From Monarcha castaneiventris obscurior (Eukaryota > Chordata > Aves > Passeriformes > Monarchidae): a DNA stretch of 64,000 nucleotides. Below the pieces are notes generated by a model. The model did not search any database. It was not told the origin of the DNA and saw nothing but the letters and a program-made list of their open reading frames with translations. The stretch lies in assembly GCA_026261815.1 (NCBI GenBank), contig JAMPIT010000230.1, positions 37,284,501-37,348,500 on the forward strand, in the 5' to 3' direction. The position numbers were made by a program, and so were the translations under genes. Shown piece after piece: positions 12,022-26,579 of the stretch (positions are counted from its first letter, which is position 1; every line of letters begins with the position of its first letter).

Positions 12022-15000
12022 CTGAAGAAACAAGACACAAAGTTAAGTTAAAACTAAATATTTTTTTCCTAAATTCCTAAATATGTTCTGAAACAGTGTC
12101 GGCACTGAACACCTACCCATCCAATTTTTCATTACCCTGTATTGAAGGAAAAAGAGAATAAATCAACAGATAGGCTAAATACCATAAAATTTCCTTCCGC
12201 AATGCTCTTGATTTCATTGTATCAACAATCAGCACACACATTTCAAAAGTGCAGTATTCTTTTAGTTTTTCGTTCAACAGCAATCAATCTACTTCAATAA
12301 AATAACTGGTAAATTTATAAAAAAGATACAGAAGTTAATATTGAGAGATCTCAAGCTCTTCTCTTTAGGGGACAATTCCTGTGTGAGATTTTCCAGCACA
12401 AATAAGAAGCTTTTTTGAACAAAGGAGTAGCAAAAAGGTTAGGTTACCCACCTAAAGTTTTTCCTAGACCAACAACTCTGGAAATATCAGAATAACTGCT
12501 TCATTCAGGTTTCAACAGCCAGCTTGTTAAACTAATTCACATTTTTTTTACCCACAAAGTTAAAAAGCAGCAGTTTCAAGCAGACCTGTTCAGCTTCCAT
12601 TACTACTGAAACCACACCACAGTATTTGAAATAGATATAGGCTTATCTCTGAACATGTCCTCTAATCCTATTTAGCACATCACTAAAGCAGACCTTAAAA
12701 CTGCCTTTTGCTCAGTCTTGACAAAAATGAAGTAACTGAGTAGTAGAAATCTCAAGCCCATCTCAGACTTCACACCAAAACAACATGAAAGTTGTCTTTC
12801 TCCATGTGTTTGCATTCCTTAGAATAAAGTCCACTTTTCATAGCTCACAAATTACAGCCTCCTGACAGAGCTGGTTTTCCAAAAAAAAGACTGCCTAAAG
12901 GTAACATTTTACACTCAAGTATAAGGGCAAGGCTAATTGCTTAAGATTACTGTCCCTGCTCTTTCTGCTCCCTTGGGCACACAATTTTTTCCTTAAGTCA
13001 GACCTAAACATCATGAAGTCAGATAAAAACACTTAAACAACTGGTTTTTTAATTTTTTTTTTTTTTTAGCTTTTTTGTAAAAACTTGATTCATTTTCCAT
13101 TGGATCAGCTCATCAAAGTGACTTCTTTTGTAGCCATATGAGATCCACCACAAGTTTATCTGTTTGGTCACTGCTTCTAGCAGAATTTACATCAATCTGA
13201 TGCATTTACATCAATTCACGAAGATGGGTGATAATGGTTTCATGAGGGAATAACAGAAGCCTAAATTGTTGACATTCACCTAAACTTTGGTCTTAGAATT
13301 ATGCAATTGCTTTATATAAAGAACAAGTTTGTCACCTCACAGGAAAGTGGCAAGGATGAAAAACAACATGCCCGTGTGTAACAGGTACAAGCCAAAACAC
13401 ACTGTATCAACTCCCATCCTCAAAAAAATTTTTTTTGAACACAGAACTCCTTGATCTTAACAAAAAATATCTTTATTATAGTGCATTGTGGACACATACA
13501 CAAAAAAAACCCTAAATATTTAACTATTGAGGAAAGAAGATTAAAGAATATGAAGATGACAAGCACTACATGCTGGGAAAAAATTCTCATGAGGTTTAAA
13601 AAAAGGTTAGATGCAGCTAGACCACATAAAAAACCAAAAGCAGCTGGAACCACGTAAAGAAGTAAAAATACAAGAGAAAAGAGTAGCACGTGGCAGAAAA
13701 AACCTCTGAAAACTAAATACAAGCAGATTTTGAGCTGTGTCCCTCAGAACAGGGTTTTCAAGAAAGGCATTACACCATAACCTAACTTTGTCACTGCTGC
13801 TGCATTGCAGTGACAGTAGAGTTTTGCATGCAGGTTAGAAAAATCAAAATCTTGTACCTATTAATAAAGAAGTGGCAGAAATTTTTTAAGTGTCATGGTA
13901 ATAAGATGGGAGGAGAGCATGGGGAGAAACAGTATATTCCTGTCTCCTACACACCAAAACTGAGCGTACTATAGGACAGTCCAGTTCACAGAAACACACA
14001 TACACAGCAACAATGCAGGCTACCATAAAACTCCAAGTAGAGATGGAAAAGAGATGGAAGAATTACAAATCCTCTAAAATACCTTAAGTGGTTTTTTTAT
14101 GTGTGAGTGGAAAAAAAACCCCTAGTAATAGGAAAACTGCTATCAAAACTTATTCCACAATTAGCTTCATGGTTACAGCCAGACTGCTGAAAAATCCTGT
14201 ACCTAAACACACCCGTCCCCAACAGTCCTTTTAGGACACTTGGAATCTTGCCAAACACCCTTTTTGAGCAACAAAGGAAGACAAAGTTTTTCTCCACATT
14301 ATACAAACAACTGCATACCAGCAGAAAACTCCATACACACTGTGAAAAATACACACACAAGGAAAGATTTTTATCTCTCAATGGCATTTTGAAACTGGAT
14401 TTGCTGTGTGCCCTATATCACGTTATTAATTTTTATCCCCCTTTGCTTTGGTAAAAGAGATTCTCCACCAAACTCATACATATAGAAGCAGCCTTCAAAA
14501 ACCACATCATGTGAAAGTAACGTCTTTTAAGATTAGATTACAGGAAGGCATGCGTGCCCTTGCAAACCGTTCTATCACTATCTCAAAGTACTCAACCATA
14601 TGCAAAGACTGTTCCAAGAATAAACCATTAACAACCACAAATATCATACATGAAGGAAGCATATCATTTACAGCCTTTGTTCAGAAAAACACAAAGCATC
14701 AATTTAACATATCTGTTTTGTGATGCCAAGAGCAAATCCCAGTATGAAATACTTTTGCCTTAGGTCAGGTAAAAAAATCAAAAATATTCAAATACATCAT
14801 AAAGTAATTCCAAACTGCAACCTTTTCCTGGTTAAAAATAAAGTCTGTAGGGCACAGATTTCCAGTAATTATAGATGATCTATCATGTCAGTTGAAGGCA
14901 CTGAAGGGAGGGAAAACTTTTACAGTTGCCATTTTAGTTCTCTCATCTACTTTCTGAACGTTTTACATAAACAAAGAACAGTGGGATTGTGGAGAACTTG

Positions 15001-15281
15001 TCCACTTCCCTTTTTTAGGCAGAGAATGACTGGAACTTAAAGCAAGTATTCCTCTGCAGTTTACCATTCACTGCATGTGAAACTTTGCATACAATACTCC
15101 CACAGATGCCCAAATACACCTGATGTAGAAGAGCCAAAGTAAAATCCAAGACTAACTTAAAATGTATGTAACTTTCATTTTCAGTCAAAAGACAGAACAA
15201 TTGAGAAGGGGAAAAAAAACCAACATAAGCAGCAACAAAGTTGCCCTAGGGACAAAGATTAAACTTTCACTTCGGTTTGCC

Positions 15282-15367
15282 TTTTTTTTTTTTTTTTAAA
15301 CAAGGAGATGGTAATTTATAAAAACAGAACAAATCCAGAGTACTTCAAAGGAAAAAAAAAAAAAAAA
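15282..15367. repeat. Inverted homopolymers: T16 at 15,282 and A16 at 15,352
   Basis: A run of 16 T (15,282-15,297) and a run of 16 A (15,352-15,367) face each other across 54 bp. They could pair as a hairpin in RNA or single-stranded DNA, or may simply be two independent homopolymers. Confidence 0.7.
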
Positions 15368-16542
15368 GCCTAGCACATTCTATTAAGATACACTACGTTG
15401 TATCATGATATATTAAGTATACTTTATCCTTACACCAGATTTCTGGATACTCACAAACATACTGCAGAAACAACTCTCCAGTAAAAGCTTCACATTCAGC
15501 CAGAGGTGCCTGCATACACCAGAACCTGTCTTCTCAGCCTTCTAACTCTCCTCAGCATGAAAATGAAATCCCTTTTCAACTGCAAAGATCAGACAAGACT
15601 TTCAACTACTCAGTGCTCCAGTGGACTCCCAGTAGGATTCCTCTTGCCACCTCTGGTTTTCAAATGGCTTTTCTGAGTCCATGAGAAAAGAGTAATTCCC
15701 CTTTGCAGAAAATCAAGCACCAGAAATCATTAACACTACTTATTTACCTTCTCAAACATTTGTCATCATTTAGTACAGTACACTTTTTGTATCTATCATA
15801 TTAATGCCATGTATTTTTTAAAAGTAGTATTGAAAAAGAGTCAATCCTAAACTGTGTGAATTTTTAAGGAAGGCCCTGAGTTTGGAAGAACTGACAACCT
15901 CCAGCAGTACGTGGTAGCTGCAGTCTAGAGGACTAGCACGAATATGACGCATGGAGTATTAAATCCAAAGGCAAGTTTCCACTGCCATCTCTGCAAGCAT
16001 TTCTCACCATGCAACTCACTTAACCTTGTGCAGTCACACACAAGACAGATTTCAGACAGGCACGCTGCCAAAGTGCATTACTGAATAACCACTTCCAAGA
16101 CAGACAACTTGCTAGAAGCACATTTTCAAGGTACTTGAAATACAGTTCAATCAAACCATTCTGGTGATAGACAGTGATCATAAATGGCTGATACAGCTAA
16201 CTGTAAACCTTTGAAATCTACAGTAAGCATGTTAAGAATAATTTGAGCTCAACATTTAAGACAATTACTTAGCTAAGTCAATGTTTATGTGCTCCATTTA
16301 CATTTCCTCAGACCAAAGTTCTTCCCCAGCAGAACTAGGGAGTGACTTGCAACACCAGAAGAAACTGTATTAGTGCTCATGGAAATAAGTAAGTAGGGCT
16401 TAAGAGGGAGCATAAACAAAAAAACCTCTACAAACACCATCACCCTTCTACACCTACCCCCCCAAAAAAATTACATCATGACTTTCATGCTACAAAGAAG
16501 CTTCACTGCAGCATTTTATTGAAGTAGGTGCAAATAAAGGAC

Positions 16543-16561
16543 AAAAAAAAAAAAAAAAAAA
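16543..16561. repeat. Poly-A tract (A19) followed by CA-rich sequence
   Basis: Nineteen A residues followed by ACCACCACAC and AAACCAACC words. Upstream sequence contains AATAAAGG 11 bp before the run, which resembles a polyadenylation signal, but I could not identify a parental transcript. Confidence 0.7.
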
Positions 16562-18745
16562 CCACCACACAAAAACCAACCAACAAAAACTAACCCCAAC
16601 TCAGGATGGGGAGGGAGGAGTGTATGCATATCAACTTTTTTCCTTTATACATCTGAATCTGGCCAACAGTTTAACATTTCTTTTTTACATAGTATTCTAA
16701 TACATCTAATACAACTGCCTACACCATCCCAGTGATCCTACATACTGCTTTGTGACTGTTAAGGTCTTCCAAGCTCTCTGGCTTGAAGAGAAAGCAAACA
16801 GTTCCCCCCTCCTTCCCACAAGAACTCTTGGATACATCTTTACTTTTGTAGGCACAAGAGACCTGACAGACAGGATTTAGCTCTTTGGCTGGAATGTGGC
16901 ACCAACAAACCATTGCTCTCAAAACAGGAGCACACCCTCCTTACAGAGCCAACTGGCAAACCCTTGCAGCATGCTGCTGTAGATTTACCAACTAAGATCA
17001 ACAGCATATGGGAATTTGTGCACAGTGCATTTTGCCTTTCACACTTTGTTCTTCCTTCTTTCACCACCAGTTAGTACATAGGAGCAGTTCAGCTGGATCA
17101 AACCATCCATCAGTGTGATGTCTGCAAGAGGACACAACAGGAGAAGCCCACAGCAACAGTGCAAACTGAATCAGTGTCAACAGCAGCCTGACCTTAGAAA
17201 GCATAGCCAAAGCCGATCTTGTTTTATTATCAGCCCTCCTTTGTTGGATCTGCATTCAGAAGACAGATATGGCAGCCATCAAGAAAGGCTCCAGTGACAA
17301 AAACAAACCAAAAAACTAATGATTGTCAATATTGCTCTGCTTCAAAAACTAAGGTTTGGCTAGAAAAAGGAATTAAAACCTTCATTTTGACCATATATCT
17401 CAAAGATAACCAAAGAGGAACTACAGAACCTCACTTTGCAAATGTATCCAGGTATGTATGTGTACATCTGTAAAATATTTTAAAACTGACCTTTTTCAAA
17501 AATAGATAAACTCACTTGTTTTGTTACATAGGTATTGAAATATATTGTTCAGGATAATTTAGAACCAGCGCAGTAATTCATGATACATTCTCACAGCCAC
17601 TTTCCCAAGTGGTCTGTTTCAGAAGCCTAAGTTTCTGGTCTAGGCACACATGATACTCCACGTAGTCAGGAATTAAAATACATCTCCCATTTACAGAATG
17701 CACATACAACCCCTCCCTATCCATTCAACCTCCCAGAGCTGCAAGTTAATAAGAACTAATACTTCAGGAAGTAAAAACCAGAAAAGACAAGTGTTGTACA
17801 CCCACAAAATTAGGAGATTAACTCTACCAGGGACAGCAACCCCCGAAGTGATAAGAAAAGAAACCGGAAAAACAGTGTATTTGTTAAGGCCATCTCTGTA
17901 TACTGTAGGCAGAGTTGAACGACAATCACTCTACCTCAGGCAATCACCAGGTCTACCCCACAGCTCTCCCACTGCTACCCATACACAGCACCAGACAGGT
18001 TTAGTTAAATAGGAAGGATTTGTTAATGTGGTTTACCTGCAGGAACAACAACAGCAGCACTTGGTAAGTTCTAAATGTATTGTTTTACTTCTCTTTCAGA
18101 CTGATTCTGCTTTTAAACCCATGGTAAGATGAGCCCGCAGCGGCAGGAGGGCAGGCATCTCTGGTTGCTGCCTTCTTGAAGGACAGCCAGGATACAAAAA
18201 AAATCGAAATTCTTTCTAAATAACAGTAAGTGAAGGTATTAGGCAGTCTATCAAACTGCTCAACTTTAGTTGAACTGCACAAGTGGTCCTATAGATGCAT
18301 TTGAAATAAGTTCTTTGGGCAGCCTCTACACAGCAATACTGTATCTTCAGAAGTTGCCAGAGTGATGAAACACTACCAGTTCTAAATCAAGCACATCAAC
18401 CTAACAGCCAAGGAAAAATGCACCAAATATAAATGAGCCCTGTCTCATTTTGTCATCGTACAATTTTTAGCTGGCCTTCCACTCTAAATATATACACATG
18501 AGAGCACAATTAATAATCATTCACAAACAGAACACTTGCCAGGTTTAAAATAGGAAGCATACTGTTGATGGGTTCCCCCTTAGTTGTATTATCTATGGTC
18601 TCCTTTGCACAGGAGCAGCTGCTTTCCAGAGTTTTTTTCCCCCTACTGTCTTAGCAGAGGGTATTACTCAAGCACTACAGGAAAGACTCTAGTACAGCTC
18701 AATGGTTTTGGTGTCACCACACACACCCCCTTTTCCTGAATTTTA

Positions 18746-18779
18746 CCTGTGCTCATACAATTCCTGTGCTCATACAATT
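18746..18779. repeat. Tandem duplication, 17-bp unit, two exact copies
   Basis: CCTGTGCTCATACAATT occurs twice in direct succession without a mismatch. Confidence 0.92.
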
Positions 18780-21700
18780 CCTATTTTACACAACAATCCT
18801 CACATGTAAATGACAGCCCCTCCTAATCAAAGCTACACTCACAGCCTCACCGGAAGGTGTGACACTTAAGATTTATTTCAGTAAGACCGTAACTGTAACG
18901 AAAGAGGTCAGGGATACTCAGACGTTTTTTTAGACTGCTAATCCTCTAATTAACTGCTCAGCTTACCTTAATAAATACATCTGACCAATCTCCTTCTAGA
19001 AGACTTACAAAAAACACAGCAGCTCTACAAACCTTGTTTGGACAAGTATATCCAAAAGACATCAACAGACTTCAGTCAGACCCTCCAGAAGCTGCATTGT
19101 AATTTTTATTTTCCAAAACTGTATGGGGAGGGCACAAAAGATGTGTATGTATGCTACTTAAACACCACAAAACCCAAACCCTCTCAGGAAAAAAGCAGTT
19201 CCAAACATGCTAATATTTTGCTTCTTGCACCATTAGATTTCAATGTTTATAAGTAGTTTTATCTCAGTTCTAGCAGGCCTTACTCCAGTCAGGGTCACAC
19301 TGAGCACCACAACCTGCAAGAGAAGCCATGTCCCATCCCAGAAAAATTAAACATGTCTTTGGACAGTAAATCAAGTGTTTGTGTTAATCAGAAGAGAAAA
19401 TTAAATTGGGAGAAAAAGTCAGAAAGAAAAGGAAACATAATACCAACAAGAGACTGGTTACAATTGTGAATGGCTATCAACTATAGCACATCATAGCAAT
19501 TCATAAATAAACCTGAGCTGGAACAAGCACAAGAAAAAGGGATGGCTTGATTCCTAGCAAAGTATGACTAATAAGGTGCAGGTGAATATTTGATTAAAAT
19601 TAGAAGCCCATTTGAATTCACCCTGAGTGTTCTGCAAGCCAGAAAATTTACCACCATGCATAAACTTAGCAAATACTGTCACCAATCCAACACAAGATAT
19701 CAAATTGCATATCTAATATTATAGTAGCTATTTTACAAAGTTGCATTTTATCACTACCTCACAGTACTAAATTTCATTCAACAAAATCCCTATCTCCATT
19801 CACTTAAATGTATTTAAGTGGGTTCCTGAGAGTACAGGTAAAAAAAGCAGAAGTACTATATTTACAACTAGTCGCCTCATATCTTTGTCTAGTTTTCTAG
19901 GCATATCCATGCTTGATAAGAGTTCTGTGTCTGGAGCTGAAAGTAGCACCACAGTGGTAACCAAAAATTGAGCACTGTACTATAGAGAGCTTGACAAACA
20001 AAAGGCCACCACAATCTGATGCACTTTGACACATCTAAATCAAACTCTTACTTCTTATGCTCACACAAGGGAATAGAAAATTTAGTTGTCATATATAAAA
20101 TAATTCAGGGATCTTTAGAGTTTGACGCCTTAGGAAAATACCATCCCATAGATTTTAGTTTCCAGGAAACTCTTAAAGTAGTAATCCCTGTTACACGCTG
20201 CATTGCAGTTACATGGCAATGGAAATGACAACCATACAACTGCTAAGCAATAGCTTGTAACACTAATACTAGAATTTACTACTTCACTGTACTAATCCCC
20301 ACAAATGGAGTTTGTGGGGATTTGTACAGTGGAGGTTTGAAGAAAATGTTATCTCCATAAACATTTTACCTCAGTTATACAGCTCATTAGGTTCCCTTTC
20401 CTTTTTTTGCCAAAAAAGAACCATTAACTGGCTATTTCAAGATTCTCCACCAGAAACATCTCTGCTATACTTGCACAGAATCAGGCAAAGCCACAGTAGA
20501 TAACCTTCAAATTAAGACAGGCTGACTCAAAATAATGCAAAAGAAAAAAGAAAAAATAACCCAACCCAAAACACTCAACCACTCTCAAAGTCTGGTAGTA
20601 TACTGTCACAATTGTAAAAGCACATTTTCTTTCTGAATTAAGCTGGTTACTATGATTAAGCACTAGTAACAACACAGCAAATACCTTCCCTAATACAGAA
20701 ATCTCTACTCAAACTATAACTTCTATCACCAGCTCTTTTCAAAAATTTCTTCCACAACTAGTGAGTCTAAGGTAGCACACAATTCTGAGCCACAGCTGCT
20801 AAATATCACTTGCATCAAATCTCATTTGAGCCATTACTACATTACACAGCTGCTATTTACATACAGGCTGCATTTTCTTCCCTCGACGAGCTTCTTCCAT
20901 GCTGATGTGCAGAAGCAGAGAATGCCCTTGTACGAGACCCTGTAATGAACCTCCCAAGAGATCAGAGCCTGCGCATACATGACTGCTTTAGCTCGCTGTG
21001 CCTGACACAGATGTACTCCGGGAAATTGCTCCCCAGCCAATCGCTCATCTCCCAGGCCACTGATTACAGCTACCGCAGGGTCGCACAGCAGCAGAGTGGG
21101 CAAGACGGCATGCCTTCAATTCCAGATCAGGGAATACCAAAAAAGGAGCTGAAACTGAGTTCCAGACATAAAATTTTCTGCATCAACAGCTGCTAAGAAC
21201 AGCTCCGAGGTAATATTTTTGCTCTGATCCAAGACTTCATTAGCACTACAAAACAAAAACGCATTTGTACCTCGGGTCCTAGAACAGAACAAACCAGAAG
21301 CCAAACATCTGCTAAGTTTGTTTATAGCTGTACTATCAACCTTTCACTGAGTACGCATTCCAAAGCAGGTGGTTTTTTCTTTTTTTACACAAGCTATATA
21401 TTCTTGTTCAACAAAATAAACCAAGGTTTCCTAAAAAGAAAAATCCTTTTTATTCCCCCTCCTGTTGAAAAGGTAAAAAAACATTGATGTTAGCTGCAAT
21501 TAATCTCATGTGTCCGCCCAGAGCAAGATGTCTCTGTTTCAGGCATTACATGAGTAGCTGTACTTTTTCCTTCCTTAAGCCAACCCTAGAAAAATGCAAC
21601 TTCTGCTCCAGCAGATGAAATTCAGAGCTTCATTTCACTCTTTCCCTTTTCATCACTGACATACCCTAATCTCCTTGTCCCATCATCTAAGGCATGGGAA

Positions 21701-24590
21701 AACTGGCTCTTTAAGGAGTTATCTGTAACTTAACCTTCAAGATATGCCACTGCCTTCCTTGTTCCTCTTTATTCCTCTGTTCCTATGTCTTGTTTGATGA
21801 GAACTCTACCAACGAAGCTGCAGTGGTGCCACCCCAACCAACAACTGGGCCAAAATAAAACAAGTAACATACTGTCCATGAACTTGGTATAAATACATTG
21901 TGCAACTCTGAAGATGGTATTTATCACCTAGCTGTAGAGAAATCAGAAGGCCACATTCAGTTCCTCTCACTGCCTCAGTCCAGAAAATTCTCTAACCATA
22001 GGCTAATAAAAGTATTCTCAGATAGTGCTGACAAGAGAGTTTAAAAGTAGTTTGTTTCCACTCTGTAAATAGAAGTTCACTCTAACACACGTATGCATCT
22101 TCTCACTTCCAAGCTATTGAAGGCCTCTCTGCTACCATACATAAATGGCTGTAAACTAAATGATTCATATAGGAAGCACAAAGTTTAACAAAAAAATCAG
22201 ATACCCTAACTCTTAGTGATCTCAACCGTGCATCCTCAATCACATCTATTCTTTCTCTAACACAGAGCACAGATTCATATAGTTCTTCTTCAGCTGTTGA
22301 GATGAATACTGAAACAGCTATGCTGAACTGTGTCCTGATGGCTCTCCCATACTTCAACAGTTACTTGGCATAAATCCATACTAGAAGTAATTAAATTGCT
22401 ACAAGCAAAAAAAATGTTTGTTTAGGTTGGCAGTGGGTGTGTTCAGGGAAAAGAGACTGTCTATTCCTTAGGGATAGAATAAGAGGGAAGAGAATCACAC
22501 ATTTGATTTTTTGATTTTTTTTCTTAATTCTTATAAGCTCGGGAAAAAACACTTGCTTGGTTTGAATACTTAGAGGAAAAAAAAAACCGCCTCTCTGAAG
22601 CAGCTTATTGCAATTTCTTTATATACTGTAGTCAACCAATTCCTTGTTAACAGTCACTCATCCTTGGAACAAAACAAACAAAAAAAACCACTCAGAAGCA
22701 ATATAAGCACATTTTTTTCAAACAGATGGAAGTTTTTGTCTTTTAACTCCCATACCAAAACACTTTGTGGATAAACGTCTGCTCTTCCCTTAGAGTAAAT
22801 ACCAGGAAAACGCTTCCCATCAAATGGAGAACAGCACAGCAACTTCAAACTGCAGCTGCCTCAACACGTTTAACTACAGAAGTATTCTAAAACAAACTGT
22901 AGGCAAATACATTCAAAATTATCACATCCTTGAACATGTTCAGTGACAACACTGTGAGAACTCCGAGCAGAACTATTTGTGCTGGAGCAATACTTAAACC
23001 AAATGTTTGATGCTGCAACACAATCTCTATGAAGTGTATGAGAGCTTTTTTTCAAATAAAAGAAATACAGGAACCTATCACGAAACATACACTTTTCCCT
23101 ACAATCTTTCCTTAATTTTCACTTTTATACCCCTTCAAGTTCCACTTATTTAACCTTATCTCAGTCTATAAAAGCACATTTTTGAAAGATGGGTCCAAAA
23201 GAGTGTGTACTTATCTAGGCCAAAAAAAAAAAATATTTCTTCTGAGCTCTTATGCCTTTGAATAGCTTTTCATCTTTTCCCAAGTGATGTACAACTCTGA
23301 TCCCAATCCATCATGAAGTGGCAGTGAACTGCCTTACTCAGGGTCTGCAGAGTGTCTAGCAGGCAGAGCTGTGCTTGATCTGCCATTCCGAAATGGCAGG
23401 ACATTTAAAGTAGCTGCAGTAAGCAGGACGGAGCTCTCAGCAGGATTTACCACATGAGCTCCAGCCCAGCTGCTATCGGACAGAGCCAGATACGAGCATA
23501 GGGAAACTGAGTGCTTGTCTGCTTGCAGAGAAACCATACTGACATATCCACACATGCAGCCCTGCAAACTCAAACACCTAGTATGAGGTTTCTGTTGATA
23601 CTTTAAAATCCTGGTTTGGGGGGTAGGGAGCTAAGAGTTGCATCCATAGCCCAAAATCAACCCTTCTTTACATGAGCAAATTAGATCAGGGAGTTGGGAG
23701 TTTATGATCCCTACGTGTCCCTTCTAACTAGACTTATTCTTCCAATTAGAATTATGACTATATTTTCTAACGTTGCAGCCCCAAAGAACCAACCCAGTCC
23801 ACTGCCACCTTTCTTCATGCAGCTGAAAGGACAGCATTTAAAAAGCTTAAAGCATGTATTTTTAGGAAAGAATAATAAGAAAAAAAAGATATAATTATGA
23901 GACAGCATGACAGTACTTCTAAATGAGGTTTTATTTTGGAGGGGGCAAGGGTGGCCCAGGCCATGGGGCAGTCAGGAGGGAGGCAAGGTGCTAGGGGATT
24001 AAGATGATGCAGGGGACAAATTTTGAGACACAGTGTAAAGTTCCTATGTCAAATACCTCTGCAGATGGTTTTGTTCAGCTTCTTATCTAATGGGAACTTA
24101 CTAACTCATATTAAGAACAGCTTCCTAGAAGTTTCTTATTACAAAGAAATTAAATATAGGGTATTCCTCTAAAGAAACATTACTGCCTTAGCAAGGCAAC
24201 AGCTCATCATTTAATGAATTAAAACTAGCCATAAAACCCAAAAGTCTTACTGCCTACAAGTGTTTTTCAGAATGTGATTTCTGTATAACAGCTAGTTCCC
24301 AAGACATACATCTGTACAGCACGCTTCAGCTTGCCTCAGTTTGCATCAGCACGTACACATGGAACTGGGTGTTTCCAAAAAAAGAAAGGAAGAAAAAAGT
24401 TAGATGTGTTCTGTACAGATATTCTCTGGTGTACTGCCCCAGGAGTGGACTCCTGGGTTTCTCAGCACATTGCAGGGCAGCTGTCAGAAGCCACCAGGAT
24501 GCTGAGAGCAAACATGAGGCAGATCACTAGTTTAAGCCCTCCTGACATTACAGAATTGCACATCATTTGGACAGCTGAGTACTTATTCTC

Positions 24591-24635
24591 TAGAGATACT
24601 ACTGAAATTATTCAGTAGAGATACTACTGAAATTT
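24591..24635. repeat. Direct repeat, TAGAGATACTACTGAAATT, spacing 25 bp
   Basis: Two identical 19-bp copies start at 24,591 and 24,616, separated by ATTCAG. It lies within a short region that has a second independent tandem repeat at 24,719. Confidence 0.88.
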
Positions 24636-24718
24636 ATAACCTGAACCCTCATTAACAGAAAGATTACTATGTTCTCTACTGTACTATGTACTACTGCATT
24701 AATCACCCCACATCCTGA

Positions 24719-24760
24719 TCTGAATATGATGAAGTAGAATCTGAATCTGATGAAGTAGAA
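24719..24760. repeat. Tandem duplication, 21-bp unit, two copies
   Basis: TCTGAATATGATGAAGTAGA plus A is followed immediately by a copy with a single A-to-C difference. Confidence 0.9.
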
Positions 24761-24999
24761 AAACAAAAGATGTGTGTACAGTTTTCTAGGATTTGCTCCT
24801 GGAATCAAAACCGTCCCTCAGTATAGACAAATGAAATTCACCATGTGCCAACAGAATGCCACCAACATTTTACAGCAACATGTACGAGCATGTGGTCAGC
24901 ATGCAAATGTCATTGACCTAGGCTAGGGAGGCTTGAGTGATTTGATTTGTTGAGGTTTTCAGGAGGTTGGGTTTATAAACTTAAGGTTTCTTTTTTTTT

Positions 25000-25021
25000 G
25001 GGGGTGGGGGTGGGGAGGGGG
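25000..25021 (+). repeat. G-quadruplex-forming G-rich tract
   Basis: Four G runs of 4-6 bases separated by single bases (G6-T-G5-T-G4-A-G5 pattern), preceded by a T10 tract. The spacing satisfies the standard G4 motif on the plus strand, which is the non-transcribed side relative to a minus-strand SLC4A7 template reading. Confidence 0.75.
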
Positions 25022-25284
25022 AGTGGAGGGATGGTAAGGAGACACAGAGGAATTCAAGGCTGCCCACTTTATAACTGCAACATATTGCCTTTAGTTAAAC
25101 TCAGCTCCAGGCATTCTGGCAACATTTTTGAGAGATATTCTAATATTTCTTTATCCTAAAAATAGTCTTAGATCACTGTGCAAGTTCACAAGAACTATAA
25201 ACCAGGGCTGTTTCAACACTATTAAAGCCACCTAACCAAGGCCATATGTTTAATTGCTCTACAGCCACTTGTAGAAATGTTCTG

Positions 25285-25750
25285 AATTACAGAGTGGTTT
25301 GTGCTGGAAGGGGACCTTGAAGATCATCAAGTTCCAACCTTCCTGGCATGGGCAGGAACACCTTTCACTAGACCAGGTTGCTCAGAGCTCCAACCTGGCC
25401 TTGAACACTTCCAGGGATGGGGCATCCACAGCTTCTCTGGGCACCCTGTTCCAGTGCCTCACCACCCTCACAGTAAAGAGTTTTTCCTAGTGTCTAATTT
25501 AAAGCTGCTCTCTTTCCATTTGAACCTATTGCCCCTCGTCCTGTCACTACATCCTCTCGTAAACAGTCTTGTCCCATCTTTCCTGCAGGCTCCTTTCAGG
25601 TACAGGAAGGCCACCATTAGGTCACTCCAAAGCCTTCTTTTTTCCAGGCTGAACAATCAAAAGTCTCTCAGCCTTTCCTCACAGATTATGTGCTCCATCC
25701 CTCTGATCAACTTTGTGGCCCTCCTCTGGATTCACTCCAACAGATCAATG
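25285..25750 (-). mobile_element. CR1 LINE 3' fragment, reverse orientation
   Basis: The plus strand starts with the complement of the CR1 tail (GAGTGGTTTGTGCTGGAAGG, then CTTGAAGATCATCAAGTTCC) and runs through the conserved 3' UTR and the last part of ORF2. That includes the complements of the segments for 'lasting 3' end', 'short hydrophobic linker' and the C-terminal reverse-transcriptase region, ending near GGATTCACTCCAACAG. The long plus-strand open frames of 63 and 153 codons here are antisense shadows of the element. This is the best-preserved CR1 copy in the window. Confidence 0.92.
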
Positions 25751-26579
25751 CCCAAATATTAAACACTTATCCCCTAGATTAATTCCCTAGAATAGATGGC
25801 ACCGTTGTGAACAGCTGATGAGTCCAGATATGAAGCAGCATATTAAGAGACAGATAATTTTATCTTGTTTTTATTGACATTATTTAAACTGTTTGTACAG
25901 GAAGGCCTTTCCCTGACAGCATATCCTCAGGAGGTAATTAGCAAAAGAAAAAAGAAATTTAAAGAAGTCAAACCATCCAATTATTGAGTTAGGACAAATT
26001 GCTCAAATACAACCAAATCAAACAACACCCAAACAGAACAGCTCATTGACAAGACCACCAACCACCAGCAGCTAATAAATAAAAGAATTCTTTCCATGAA
26101 TGGTGCAATTTTGGAATGATTATTCACCTATATGACGTTCCATAGAAAAGTGAAAGACTCTGAATCTCACCAATTCACATGAATTAAAGGCTTAATTCTT
26201 CACCTTCAGCATTCCCCGTGTCTCAAATTCTCTATTCATGTAACTGCATCCCAGTCAAATCAAGTATCTGTGTAATAACTTACTGACAATGTACCTTTAC
26301 TCTTACAGTGAACAACAATTACTAACTACAAATCAAAACTCAGTAAGTTATAGTGGGATGGTAAGGCAACATTTCCAATATCAGTAACAGGCAACTGATA
26401 CAGGAGGAAGAATCAGCACTCTGCTGGCCCACAACATTTCTTTTTAATAAGAAGGTAGGCAGAATGGGAGTACAGTCTGCTTATGATCTGCTCATGCCAT
26501 CTGAACTACAGCAGCATTTCATCATGCATTCTTAGCTAAGTGCTGTAACATACAGGACACAGGTGCTGTCATCTGCAGA

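Noticed and set aside
25299..25762. 153-codon and 63-codon plus-strand frames
   Set aside because: They are antisense translations of a CR1 LINE tail.
26085..26110. Minus-strand ATGGAAAGAATTC as a possible alternative SLC4A7 start
   Set aside because: The following codons do not match the alternative N-terminus and reach a stop without a suitable donor.
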